Assembly (NCBI GenBank): GCA_029851415.1
Contig: CM056743.1
Location: forward strand, 66,928,186-66,992,185
DNA: 64,000 bases
Direction of reading: 5' to 3'
Origin: Eretmocerus hayati
Taxonomy: Eukaryota; Arthropoda; Insecta; Hymenoptera; Aphelinidae
Numbering within the stretch: the stretch's first letter is position 1; every line of letters begins with the position of its first letter. Below, piece after piece: positions 46,021 through 56,275 of the stretch. Under the pieces are notes generated by a model. The model worked only from the letters and a program-made list of their open reading frames with translations. It did not search any database and was not told where the DNA came from. A program made the translations under genes and the position numbers.

Positions 46021-46679
46021 ATCGCCCCCACTCACTCAGTACTCGAATATCATCGATATCCACGACCTCTTGGAGTATACCTCGATGGAGCCTCACAAAA
46101 TGTTTCTCCAAGGTGTCAACTCGACCTCAGATGCTTTTCGAACATTCCCACCTGGATTTGGCGATGACTGTAGTAAGAAGGAACTATTCAACACTCATCA
46201 GTACAAACTGATACTTCTTGCTTTTTGCCTTGATCGCCCTTCAACACGATCCTGGGCCTCCAGAGCTTCCCGAATTGAATTCTCTGGGCAGGTATCTTGT
46301 AGAGTGAGGGAAAACGAAGAAAAGCCCGTTTGAATTGGTTTGATCGGTTTAAAATTCGCGTGGCGCTGAATTTTGTCCCGAAATTGGTTTTTAGCCCCAC
46401 TGTGCGGCGGTAATTGATTTCTAATACCCCAAAAAACAAAATTCTACCACCAGCGGAATGATGAATTACGTAAACAGCTTCCCACGCGATGATTTATGGA
46501 CAATTTTTTCGTTGCAAAATAAGAATTGTCCTTACCGTGGTCACTGGCTCTCGGAAACTATGCAACGTCAAGGTCCAGAAATTTTTTACAGTATACTCTC
46601 ACCGTGGAAATAGGACATCAATTCAGAAAAAATGATCCATTTCGATTGACGCCTTTGAGATCACTTTTCATGCCAAAAT
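46021..46679. other. No gene recognised
   Basis: A plus-strand frame at 45959-46333 overlaps the satellite relic and shows no domain. GTCCTTACCGTGG occurs near 46528 and also near 45260. Confidence 0.35.
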
Positions 46680-48512
46680 GTTTTTCTTCCTCAAGACTGG
46701 TACTTTCAAGAAAAGAATTGTCCGAGAGCGATAATTGAGCCTAGCAACTTCTAGAAGCCATTTGCTGAAGGCACATCTTAGTGATTTTCGGGCCTCCTTC
46801 AAAGTAATCTAGCTTCCTTTAGACATGAGATAATCGACTTTTACCAGTGGTCATTTTGGAGGTCTTGAGAAGAACTACAATTTGACCACTTGTAGAAGTT
46901 GATTATCGGACTTTTCATAGGAGTTACAGTCGTTACAAGTTGAGCAGTTTTGTGAAAATGCTAAACTTCGAGCTTAATTGAGAAAAATCGTTTTTCTTCT
47001 TTCGACCCCAAACCTGTCCGAATATGTTTCTCTATACAAATATCATCAATTAGAACGATGATCTGGGTGGGCCATTCAATTCTCGATTTCATTGAGCCAA
47101 TTTGAAACTCCCTTTTTTGACTTTTTGCTTAAAATGCCAACATAGGCATGGCTCGCATATGCTTCCATCGGAGTTATCGTGCACCAATCTGGATGAAATT
47201 ACTCCTCGAGTACCCCCAAATATGTGTCAAAATTTCCGGAGGCGAGCCTCAAGCCACAAGCGAGCTAGAGGTTCAAACCATCAGGTCCGAAATGGGCATT
47301 ATTTCGTCTAATTCGGGGCAGGCGAGCGAGGGCTCGATTCCCCGTGTTTCTGCTCACAAACAAGACGAGTGGCTAGAATGGGGATTCAAACATGTTTTTC
47401 GGACTCAAAATGACCTTCTGAATACGATCCCGGGGTCAATTGAACCCTGAATTATCGTCATTTTCCAGTACAGGAGCAAAACCTGTTATTACGGAGTTTA
47501 ACGCCGTTTAAGGATCGGATGATATCCTAGGCTCAAATTGACCCCGGAATCGTGTCTAGGCGGTCATTTTGAGTTGGAAAAACATGTTTGGATCCCCATT
47601 CCAGCCACTCGTCTCGTTTGTGAGCAGAAACACGGGGAATCGAGCCCTCGCTCGCCTGCCCCAAATTAGACGAAATAATGCCCATTTTGGACCTGATGAT
47701 TTCAACCTCCAGCTCGCTTCTAGCTCGAGGCTCGCCTACGGAAGTTTTTACACATATTTTGGGGTACTTGAGGGAGTAATTCCACCCAGGTTGGTGCACA
47801 ATGACTCAGATGAGAGCATATGCGAGCCATGCCTATGTTGGCATTTTAAGCAAAATGTGATGAAAGGGTGTTTCAAATTGGCTGAATAAAATCAAGAATT
47901 GGATAGCCCACCCAGATTATTGTTCTAATTGATGGCATTTGTAACGAGAAACATATTCGCACAGGTTTGGGGTCGAAAGAAGACAAACGATTATTTTAAA
48001 TTGAGCTCAAAGTTTGGCATTTTCACGAGACTGCTCAACTTGTAACGACTGTAACTCCTATGAAAAGTCCGATAATCAACTCTTTCGATCGTCTGTGCGC
48101 CAATGAGTCATTTGCACACTGTTTTTCACTCTTCATTTGCTCACAGAAGATCAAAAACCATAGTAGGACACTCGGGCGCAATGGTTTTCGCTTTCTCGTG
48201 ACTATTTAGACCCTCGCCTGCGGCTCGGGCCTGAAAAAGTCACTTGAAGTGCGAAAACCATCGTTTGCGCCCTTGTATCATAATATACTATTACAAGTGG
48301 TCAAATTATATTTTTTTCAAGACCTTCAAAATAACCACTGGTAAAAAACGATTATCTCATGTCTAAAGGGAGCTAGATCACTCTGAAGGAGGCCCAAAAA
48401 TCGCTAGAATGTGCTCTCAGCAAATAGCTCCCATGATTTGCTAGGCTCAATTATCGCTCTTAGACAATCTTTACTTGGAAGTACCAGTCTCGAGAAAGAA
48501 GATGCGCCCAAG
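46680..48512. repeat. 1.8-kb foldback
   Basis: The arms are mirrored around about 47485. Outer landmarks are GAGCGATAATTGAGCCTAGCA (46727) and its complement (48443). Inner arms at 47100-47450 and 47530-47890 are highly similar. Each arm contains a ~90-codon frame pointing to the centre (47148-47450 plus, 47799-47533 minus) with the shared peptide GIISSN-GQASEGSIPRVSAHK. No known domain. The right arm carries a 211-bp insertion. Confidence 0.8.
48082..48292 (+). mobile_element. ~211-bp two-hairpin MITE, copy 1
   Basis: Present in the right arm of the 46680-48512 foldback but absent from the mirror site, where AATCAACTTCTACAAGTGG is continuous. It contains two successive hairpins. One pairs GATCGTCTGTG with CACAGAAGATC. 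The other has GGGCGCAA...GGTTTTCGC near its start and GCGAAAACC...TTGCGCCC near its end. A second copy lies at 53785-53997. Confidence 0.8.
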
Positions 48513-48989
48513 TATGTCCAAAAATATTGAGTCTGGTCGGAGCTATGATTTTTCTAAAATAGGCTAAAAAAGGGGTCTCAAATGGATCTTCCATGGACCC
48601 TCAGGCCCATGGGGGGGGGGGGAGCTTCGAAAAAATTTAAACATGAACTATTTAAACATGGTACTAGCTGAAAAAATTTTTTTGGAATTTTTTCCAGACC
48701 CCCCCCCCCCCCTGGTGACGGCTCTGGCTGAAATGCTTCGAAATAGCCCATATAGACTTCTAGTTCTTATAAAGACTTTCTTCATTTGTTCGAAATTCAC
48801 GATAGCTTCTTTCGTAAAAAAATGCCGAGGAAGTAGACTTCACTGGCATTTTGGTTTGGACATTTCAAAGCACCTTGCACACTATGCGCAGATCTCATTA
48901 AGAATGAAGGAAGAGAAGGTTCTCAGAATATTATGCCATTACGTTTTCTTTGTACATTTCACTCTAACTTCTCCGAACTTCTTCACAGG
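48513..48989. other. No gene recognised; G and C homopolymer runs
   Basis: Contains runs of G (48610-48621) and C (48701-48711). The frame at 48643-49035 has no recognised domain. A polypyrimidine tract followed by CTTCACAG ends the segment and is the proposed acceptor of the pseudogene that follows. Confidence 0.35.
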
Positions 48990-49500
48990 TGGGAAAGGCT
49001 TGATGGTAATGACTCGGACGACTTTCCCGTACTGACCATACCATACTTGCAAGATCTCACCACGGGGGTGTATCAGATAAGACTTGCACCATCATACATT
49101 CAACATAAACCCAACGTGGAGAAGCAGAAGAGATACAAATTGGATTGTTGAGGGATGAGAATAGAGTGCCGGAGCCTGGTCTACTGAAAGTCCGAATATG
49201 GTCGCGCTTCAGGAATGCGACGAAACACCAATTATGGATCTCGTACACACCAGCTCTGAAAGATGATGACGGCCTCGACGATGAGAGGAATGAAATGACT
49301 CGGGGATACTATAATGCATGTATGTCTGGTGCTCGTACTCTCGGGACTTGAGCCTATGCAACCAGTGTTCTTTGGTATATTGGATATGCCCTTCATCGAG
49401 ACGATCTATCTCATCCATCTCATCAGCTCTTGGAAACTCTACGAGATGCAGCAAATTGGGCTTTGCCTCGAGATCCTAATCGATTGATCATTATACCTTG
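48990..49500 (+). pseudogene. 3' exon of a protein with SWIM-like zinc-finger C-terminus, broken
   Basis: After a CTTCTTCACAG acceptor (about 48988) the frame encodes WERLDGNDSDDFPVL and LTTGVYQIRLAPSYIQHK, then stops at TGA (49149-49151). Coding-like sequence continues in an overlapping frame (LLKVRIWSRFRNATKHQLW) to SGARTLGT, where a TGA at about 49349 interrupts it, and then reads on as TSVLWYIGYALHRDDLSHPS and LLETLRDAANW to a stop near 49500. The GARTxGT-C-AH-xTSVLWYLGYARH pattern is known to me as the cysteine-histidine C-terminus of a dispersed, probably transposon-derived family. The conserved Cys is the stop codon here and the His is Tyr. At least one frameshift and one stop mark it as dead. 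The family name is uncertain. Confidence 0.55.
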
Positions 49501-50572
49501 ATCATTTTCAAACTATTTTCATATAGAAAACCCCATCTTTCTTTGGTCCTTGCAGATATTTCAATGTGGGAATACTTTAACAACAATACTGCTATCACAT
49601 TCATACGATCGACTCACTATCAACATGAATTAATTCATATGAATTCTTCACAAAACTATCAGTAATGTGGAGGCGGGGTGTTCTGAGTTTTTTATTGTGA
49701 AGATATCTTCAAATGTATTTACATGCTCCAGAGTGTTTTATACTGCATTCGCTCTTGAATTGTCCTTTCTAATAGAACATTTCATTGAAACCTTTTGGGA
49801 TCATGAGGCAAAGCTGTGTTGTCTACAACAACAAACTGTATGAACCAGGGCAAGAGGTAAAGTCGACAAATTAAACAATTGGATTACCCTCCTTGTGAAC
49901 ATCCTTTACTTGAGAAAATTGAAGTGTATTCATCTGATTCCAAAACGCTAATGACGCATTGGATTCAAAGTAAGACTTTGAATTCACATGCTCTAGGAGG
50001 AAGATGTGAGCCCGATAGAGACCATTACTTAACCGTTGATCAAGTACTGCGTAATCACAAGATATTTTATGAGGAGGAGTGCATGAATACAAGATGGCGA
50101 TAGGTTGTAATAGGAACAAGCATCCCGAAAATGGTCTCAGGTTGATGGTCACCGGAGTACTTGAGCATTTGATTTGATCGTCACATATTCATACTCATCT
50201 GATCAAAACTTGATCTCGAAGATTATGTTCGGTGCCCTGGCTTGATATTGCGAGTGTGATTCGTCTCGAATGATTACCGTGTGTACGTTGTTATTGACAA
50301 GGTTTTTAACGAAATCCATTTTGAATTCCGTTGAATTCCGTTGAACTCTATCCAATGACCAATTTCATAACGAGATTCCACTCAAAGAATGACAATCGCC
50401 ATAATATGATGATCATGATTTCTAGAGTGGGATTCCGTGAAGGAATGGGTCACCAAGTAAGACTAAACGAAGTTCAACGAAATTCAAAATGGATTTCGTT
50501 AAAAACCCTGGTTATTGAGGATAACGTTCAGTTACAAGCACCTCTTTACTCGATATAGTCATACAAAATATG
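49501..50572. other. No gene recognised
   Basis: Short frames only. A small inverted repeat is visible: AACGAAATCCATTTTGAATTCCGTTGAA near 50308 (a stretch with tandem TTGAATTCCG) is mirrored at about 50470-50500. Confidence 0.4.
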
Positions 50573-50574
50573 TA

Positions 50575-53500
50575 CAGTACACTACCCGTCAAAATTGATG
50601 GATCACGGGTAGCCTTAGTAAATTGACGATTACTCTGGTTCAATTCAGCGTAGAGGGGTTTTGAGAAGGGGAAGTTGAAGATCCGAAAGAATCTATCGAA
50701 TCATGACCTTGAAATATTGTCCACGTGCCTGTTATGGAGCTACGGGAGATGATAAAGAACGAACTTTTTTTACTTCAGTCAAACACGTGTGGTTTTGACG
50801 GGTGCCATCCTATCGCAGAACTTCCCGCGGGATCTTGTAGCTCTTCCCAAGACCTTCATGTTCCTCCTTTATAGTCCTCTGTACGACCTTTCCTGCCCGA
50901 GTAACGAGCTTGCGAAAAAATTCTTTCATCACATGAGCTTCTTATGGAGATACCGATTCATGCAAGTCTATCATTTGCTCTTGCTCTATTCTAGTGCAAT
51001 TACGGATCAAAGGTATTCCAGCACATCAAGTCGACGTGAAATAATCTCATCCTTCCTATCAGATTTGAGATTGCATGTGACCTAGACAGGCTATCTTCCA
51101 ATGAGTCCTACTTTCCGAGCAAATGTTGAAGGAGTGCTACTAGGCGACTTTCCGGTCGGGATCTGATAGCATTTTCTGGAAGATGAGATCATTTTAAGTC
51201 AAATTGATGTGCCGTCGAATTTTCCTATGCCACGGTGTTCCGGAAGCAAAAAAAAGTTCGTCCCAAATGACGACACAAACTGACAACGAGGATGGATTTG
51301 TGATCGAAAATGGTGATCAGGTTCTTTCAAATCAAAATCGAAGCTGCTCCTTCTCACGAGTTATTCACGAGACTATTCGTGAAATAAGCTACAAGCTGCA
51401 GGCCATGACATTCATGAGCAGAGTTGTTAAAATCCACTGCACGTGCATTACACGTGCGTATAAAGGTGCGTCCCCAAATGATGTATATGCATGCATATGC
51501 AGTGCATTCTGCACATGTGCAGCTCATTAAATTTCAGCCAAAACCAGATGGAACTCGTCTAGATCTGCTTTGGATCAGCCAGTAACGCAACAAAGATAAA
51601 ACCCGATCCATATCGGAAGTTCTTTGATGCGAGCCCTTCAATTTTTGCTCAATTTCGATCAGCCGCACATGTGCACATGTGCAGTGCATGCGCGCAGCGT
51701 GCACTGCACATCCATGCATATGCATCATTTGGGACGCACCCTAATATACGTGCATTCGTGCATTTGTGCATCAAGCTGTCTGCTCCGGGGGGCTAGGTCG
51801 TTGACATGTTTACCTTTTGAAGATTGAGTTTTTTCGATTGAAGATCAAATCATCCCAAGATTATGTCGAGAGGGGAAAGCTAGATATGCGTGACTAGCAA
51901 TCCAAAATGATCAAGATGGAGTCCAGAGTGATCAGAACCGCTGATAATGAAATGATTACCTTCGGAATTGAAGACACCCCAAACAACACTTGCTTCACAC
52001 CCCGGTTGATTGACAGAATTTTGGAAATATTTCGGCGCCTGAGGAATCAGCCGCCTTATACATTTTCATGCTGGAATCGATGGCTTTTACCTGTGAGAAG
52101 CCAATTTCCAATCAGTGAACAATCTGACCATGTCGTCCGGAGCGAACCATCGTTTGCGCAGTGTTTTTTGTTTGCAAATCAGGCTTTCATGATGGAAATC
52201 GATCGACTCTGAGTAGCAAATGATGAATGGCTTGACTATTGGACTTTCACATACCAAAACGTTATGAAACTTCGGCCAAAATCTATAGTTCACGGACATC
52301 AACCGGGGAAAGAAGTATGTATCTCGATTCCTCGCGTATTACCTCATTTCAATAACTTCATCATTCTTCTGGTCTCCAATTTTGATCATTTTGGGTTGGC
52401 GGAACAGTTATCCGACTTTTCCGTGAGTCATAATCTTAGAATGACTTGTTCTTCACTTGGAAAAACTCAATTCTCGAGAAGTAAACATGCAGACGACCTC
52501 ACGTTCTGGAGTAGAGAACTCGATGCATAAGTGGACGTGTATTACACGTACGTGTTATGCACGTGCAGTGGATTTTGACCTCTATTCATGAGTCTTGCGG
52601 GGAGCTTAGGAGTAACATCCTGTGACTTATGTCAACTGGAATCGATTTTATTCTAGTTTTACCATTACTAGCAGCACAGTGGCTCATTTTTAAGTCAATG
52701 GCGACGGCTAGAGTGAGTTGAAGTGGAACCGAAGTAAGAGCAGAATGGATGGAATCAAATGAAGAGATTGAGATAAATCGACTAGAATGAACTCAAATTC
52801 ATTGCATCATCCACAGTCCCAACATAATAGAAAACGAAATCGAACATCAGCCACTTACAAATTCTGTGATCAAAGGAAGAATGGAATGAAAATGATTCTT
52901 GTTGACACTATTCACAGAGTGTCACTCCTAATCGACCGCAAGATGCATGAATTACACGGTTTGCAGCTTGCAGCTTGCAGCTCATTTTATGAATTGTCTT
53001 GTGAATAATTCGTAAGAAGGAGCAGCTTCGATTTTGATTCAAAAGAATTTGATAACTACCTTCGATTACAAATCAATCCTCGTTGTCAGTTTGTGTCGTT
53101 ATTTGGGTCGAACTTTTTTTTGCTTCCGGAACACCGTGATGTGTATTAGCACTAGAATAGAGCAAGAGCAAATGATAGACTTGCATGACTCGGTATCTCC
53201 ATGAGCAGCCCATGTGATGGAAAGTTTCCTTGGCAAGCTCATTACTCGGGCAGGAAAGGTCGTACAGAGGACTTCGGGAGAAAGGAACCCGAAGGTCTTG
53301 AAAAGAGCTATAAGATCCCGGGAGAATTTCTGCGATTGGATCACACCCGTCAAAACCACTAGTGTTTGACTGATGGAAGAAAAATTAGCCCTTCATCTTC
53401 TTCTATGGCTCCATAAGAGGCACGTAGAAAATATTCCAAGGGCATGAATCGATAGATTTTTTTCTGATCCTCGATTCCCCTATTCCGAAATTTCTTCACG

Positions 53501-53577
53501 ATAAAAGGAACCGGAGTAACCGTTAATTTACTGAGGCTATCCGTGATCCATTAATTTTGACGAGTAGTGTATTCAAG
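50575..53577. mobile_element. 3.0-kb foldback related to 38362-39440
   Basis: The left end CAGTACACTACCCGTCAAAA and right end (TACACTACTCGTCAAAA read inward) are inverted, with TA just outside (50573-50574, 53578-53579). The arms run about 50575-51460 and 52530-53577. Shared landmarks are TGATGGATCACGG, GACAACGAGGATGGATTTGT, AATCGAAGCTGCTCCTTCT and AAATCCACTGCACGTGCAT. The loop 51460-52530 includes a 280-bp MITE and unassigned DNA (frame 51907-52212, no domain). TGATGGATCA near the ends and CACTAGAATAGAGCAAGA link it to the 1.08-kb element at 38362. The right terminus has a 1-2 base uncertainty. Confidence 0.75.
51463..51742. mobile_element. 280-bp MITE with GGTGCGTCCC ends
   Basis: The ends AAGGTGCGTCCCCAAATGAT and the inverse (ATCATTTGGGACGCACCCT) are followed inward by alternating TGCATATGCA/GTGCACATG motifs, also mirrored. 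TATA-containing flanks (CGTGCGTATA and ATATACGTGC) occur on both sides. It is located at the inner end of the left arm of the 3.0-kb foldback. No coding capacity. Confidence 0.7.
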
Positions 53578-53784
53578 TACCGGTCTGAAGTATATTCATT
53601 CGCACTGATTGGAATCCGAATCATGCCATGGAGTTCTTATTATGAAAAAAAAGAGATGATAATCAAAGCTATTGGTTGTTCAAAGACTTTCCAACCAATC
53701 AGCTATTTCAATTGACACATGCTATCCTAGGCATAATAAGTAGATGTTCCGATCTTTGGAGAAACTGAAAGAAGCTTTTACTTA

Positions 53785-53997
53785 TCTTTTCGATCGTCTG
53801 TGCGCGAATGAGTCATTTGCACACTGTTTGTCGCTTTTCATTTGCTCACAGAAGATCAAAAGACATAGTATCATACTCGGGCGCAACGGTTTCCGCTTTC
53901 TCGTGACTATTTAGACCCTCGTCTGCGAGTCAGGCCTAAAAAAGTCACTCGAAGTGCAAAAACCATCGTTTGCGCCCTGGTATCATAATATACTATT
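53785..53997 (+). mobile_element. ~211-bp two-hairpin MITE, copy 2
   Basis: Same orientation and structure as 48082-48292, from TTTTCGATCGTCTGTGCG to ATCATAATATACTA, with modest divergence. This copy has better-preserved termini of the second hairpin (ATAGTATCATACTCGGGCG and its inverse). Confidence 0.8.
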
Positions 53998-54239
53998 GAG
54001 CCTTATCATGTGAACACGATTTTTCTTCCAACGAAACAACGAGTTTTGAAGCCATCTGTCCCAAAGATGTTTTCCAGAGATTTTCAGAGATGTTGGATTC
54101 TATCACACTTTTGAGTCAACCACCATCTCTTGGGAAGCGTTTATGGAAGCCGAGAACAGAATATCATCATTCGCGCATTTCCATGGAGGAATCGATGACT
54201 GTTGACTCACAGAGCTCAGTTCTCCGATGTTGTTCACGT

Positions 54240-54628
54240 TTGAGGCGATGCGGTCACCGTGCATCGTGCACGCTGAAAGTTATTCGCACTTTCATCAAAT
54301 TTGCCTGCGATTTGGGTCAAACGACGAGAAGACCCGCGTTTATTATCACCTGAATCGAGTTCGTCTTCTCGTCATTTCACCCAAATCGCTAGAGAATCGG
54401 ATAAAAGTGCGAAAAACTTGGGCGCGGGCACCTCCTAACCTATAATATAGGCACTTTGTAATTCGCACTTTTATCCGATTTTCTTGTGATTTGGGCGAAA
54501 CGATGAGAAGACGAACTCTAGTTAGATGATAATGAACGCGCGTCCTCTCGTCGTTTCACCCAAATCGCAAGCGAATTTGATAAGTGTGCAAATAACTTTC
54601 AGCGTGCACGGTGACCGCATCGCCTTAA
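54240..54628. mobile_element. 389-bp nested palindromic MITE
   Basis: The ends TTGAGGCGATGCGGTCACCG and the inverse (CGGTGACCGCATCGCCTTAA) enclose a second level of symmetry. GATTTGGGTCAAACGACGAG and CGTC(A/G)TTTCACCCAAATCGC motifs occur twice in each orientation. The exact centre is CTATAATATAG near 54432. No coding region. Confidence 0.75.
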
Positions 54629-55404
54629 CGCAAATTCTTCTCAGACTCTGTAGTTGGATGAGGGGTGACAGAACTTCTATGAGCAAGATGCAGAACTCGA
54701 ACGTGAATTGGTTCCACCATTTTTTAGTAGGTTCTCGTTTGAAAGTCACACGAAACCCATTCATCTTCTAGAATTTTGATCCAATAGGTAAGTTGTAGAA
54801 GCCACAACACTTTTCCAGTTTTTTCCTACTTCCCAGCCACGGTTGATTATCCCATCAACCGCTCATGATTTACGTTTGATGCAAAATCTCCTCAAACTTC
54901 GTAGCCAAATTCTAGCTAACAGTAGTGCTGAAATCGAGACGCGGAATTCGAATCTGTTTTGTGGAAATTCTAAACGCGAATTTTGCGTTAGAATTTTCTC
55001 AAAACCTATCCGCGATCCTCTAAGTAAGCAGTCAGAGCCAAAAGGTTTCTCGATCATTTTCCACTATCCAGTGAGATCATCTTCAATCCCTGACCCACCA
55101 AATGAAAATCGGCTCACTGTCATGGTCTGGTAGACGGATTACTAACTCGATTCTGTGACTGGCTGATGTTCGATTTGTATTTGGCGACTTTCAATCACAC
55201 GAAAAACTATGTCTCGCAACTTGCCAAGCTCAGTTCCAATCGAGTAAACGATAGAGTCACATTTCTTAATTAAAATTCCTATTGAGCGATAGATTCGAAT
55301 AATCTACATCAAATTCGCCATGGTTTGTAGAATGGTCCCCTCCTCCTTCCAGAAGCGACACAGAGACAGAGAGAGAACTTTTCTGAGCGTGTGGATTCGC
55401 AATT
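54629..55404. other. No gene recognised
   Basis: A 96-codon frame at 54843-55133 has no recognised domain. Nothing else is supported. Confidence 0.4.
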
Positions 55405-55474
55405 GCCCCGGTGGTCTAGTGGTTGGGACGCCGGTCCGTAGAACTGGAGATCACGAGATCAAATCTCGCCTGGG
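55405..55474 (+). repeat. tRNA-like SINE head / tRNA pseudogene
   Basis: The sequence has tRNA geometry: acceptor CCCCGG...CCTGGG with one mismatch, D arm GGTCTAGTGGTTGGGAC (a good A box), anticodon stem CCGGT/ACTGG with loop CCGTAGA, and T arm ACGAG-ATCAAAT-CTCGC. The loop lacks T33 and T54, so a functional tRNA is unlikely. It is followed by a T-rich tract (ATTTTTTCTTCTCTTTG), as with the tRNA-like head at 24614, which suggests a tRNA-derived SINE. Confidence 0.6.
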
Positions 55475-56235
55475 AAAGAATTTTTTCTTCTCTTTGTCGC
55501 TCTTCGAATTAAATGCTTCATTTGGAGACCATAGAAGAGCGTAGTACCATAAAGATCCATATGCTTGATATTTAAAGCAAGCTTTGATGAATCCATCGGC
55601 ATAGCCCGATGATGAGCTCGAGTGAACGATAGAATCACATTTCTTTATTATTATCAAACATTGCTGAGGAATGACTTCAGGTTTGACTCACGATTTTATG
55701 TTCATTGAGGGCCATCCTTTGTGACCTTCGACTCATTCATTACAACAAATCGAAAGATATAAAATCGAAGTAGAGAATTGTACAACATCGCGCGTCACAT
55801 TTGGTCTACGCGTCGACACAAATGATGATAGCTACATGGTGTCCTTGAACCAACTTTAAATGAATCGGAAGACCACCTCGCCAAATATTTTTTTAATGAT
55901 TGTTTGGGGGTCCGATAACACCATCCAAGTGTTTTTGAAATCGCCTGAGTGAGGGTTTCGAAATGAATCGATTTTTATGTGTTTTTTAAAAAAACGTAAA
56001 AAAACCTATGTATTGCGGTTCAATAGCGATGGACGCTGAATTATATGCTTGAGATTCCACCAATATCTCGTCAGAGAGTGCAGATAGTTCTAGATAATCC
56101 ATCCCAGACGATTCGCAACGTAATGTTTAGAGAAAGAGATGCGATACTTGGGTAGCGCAAATTGGCGAATATAGAGTTCGCGTATACCTATCGTGGGAAA
56201 TTTCTCGTATGTTCCTGCCACTGACAGTCTTCTTG
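55475..56235. other. No gene recognised
   Basis: This may include the body of the SINE after 55474, whose 3' end I cannot define. GAGCGATAGA and AACGATAGAATCACATTTCTT occur near 55247-55280 and again near 55625, a weak direct repeat flanking the tRNA-like head. Confidence 0.4.
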
Positions 56236-56275
56236 ACTCTCTCTCTCTCTCTCTTTTTTTTCTTTTTTTCAAGGT
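56236..56275. repeat. (TC)n microsatellite and T-rich tract at R1 3' end
   Basis: About nine TC units are followed by a T-rich run. This reads as the poly(A) tail plus (GA)n at the 3' end of the minus-strand R1-type copy that follows. (TC)n also adjoins the tails of the copies at 59643 and 62483. Confidence 0.8.

Noticed and set aside
55405..55474. Functional tRNA gene
   Set aside because: Cloverleaf-like, but positions 33 and 54 are not T and the acceptor has a mismatch.
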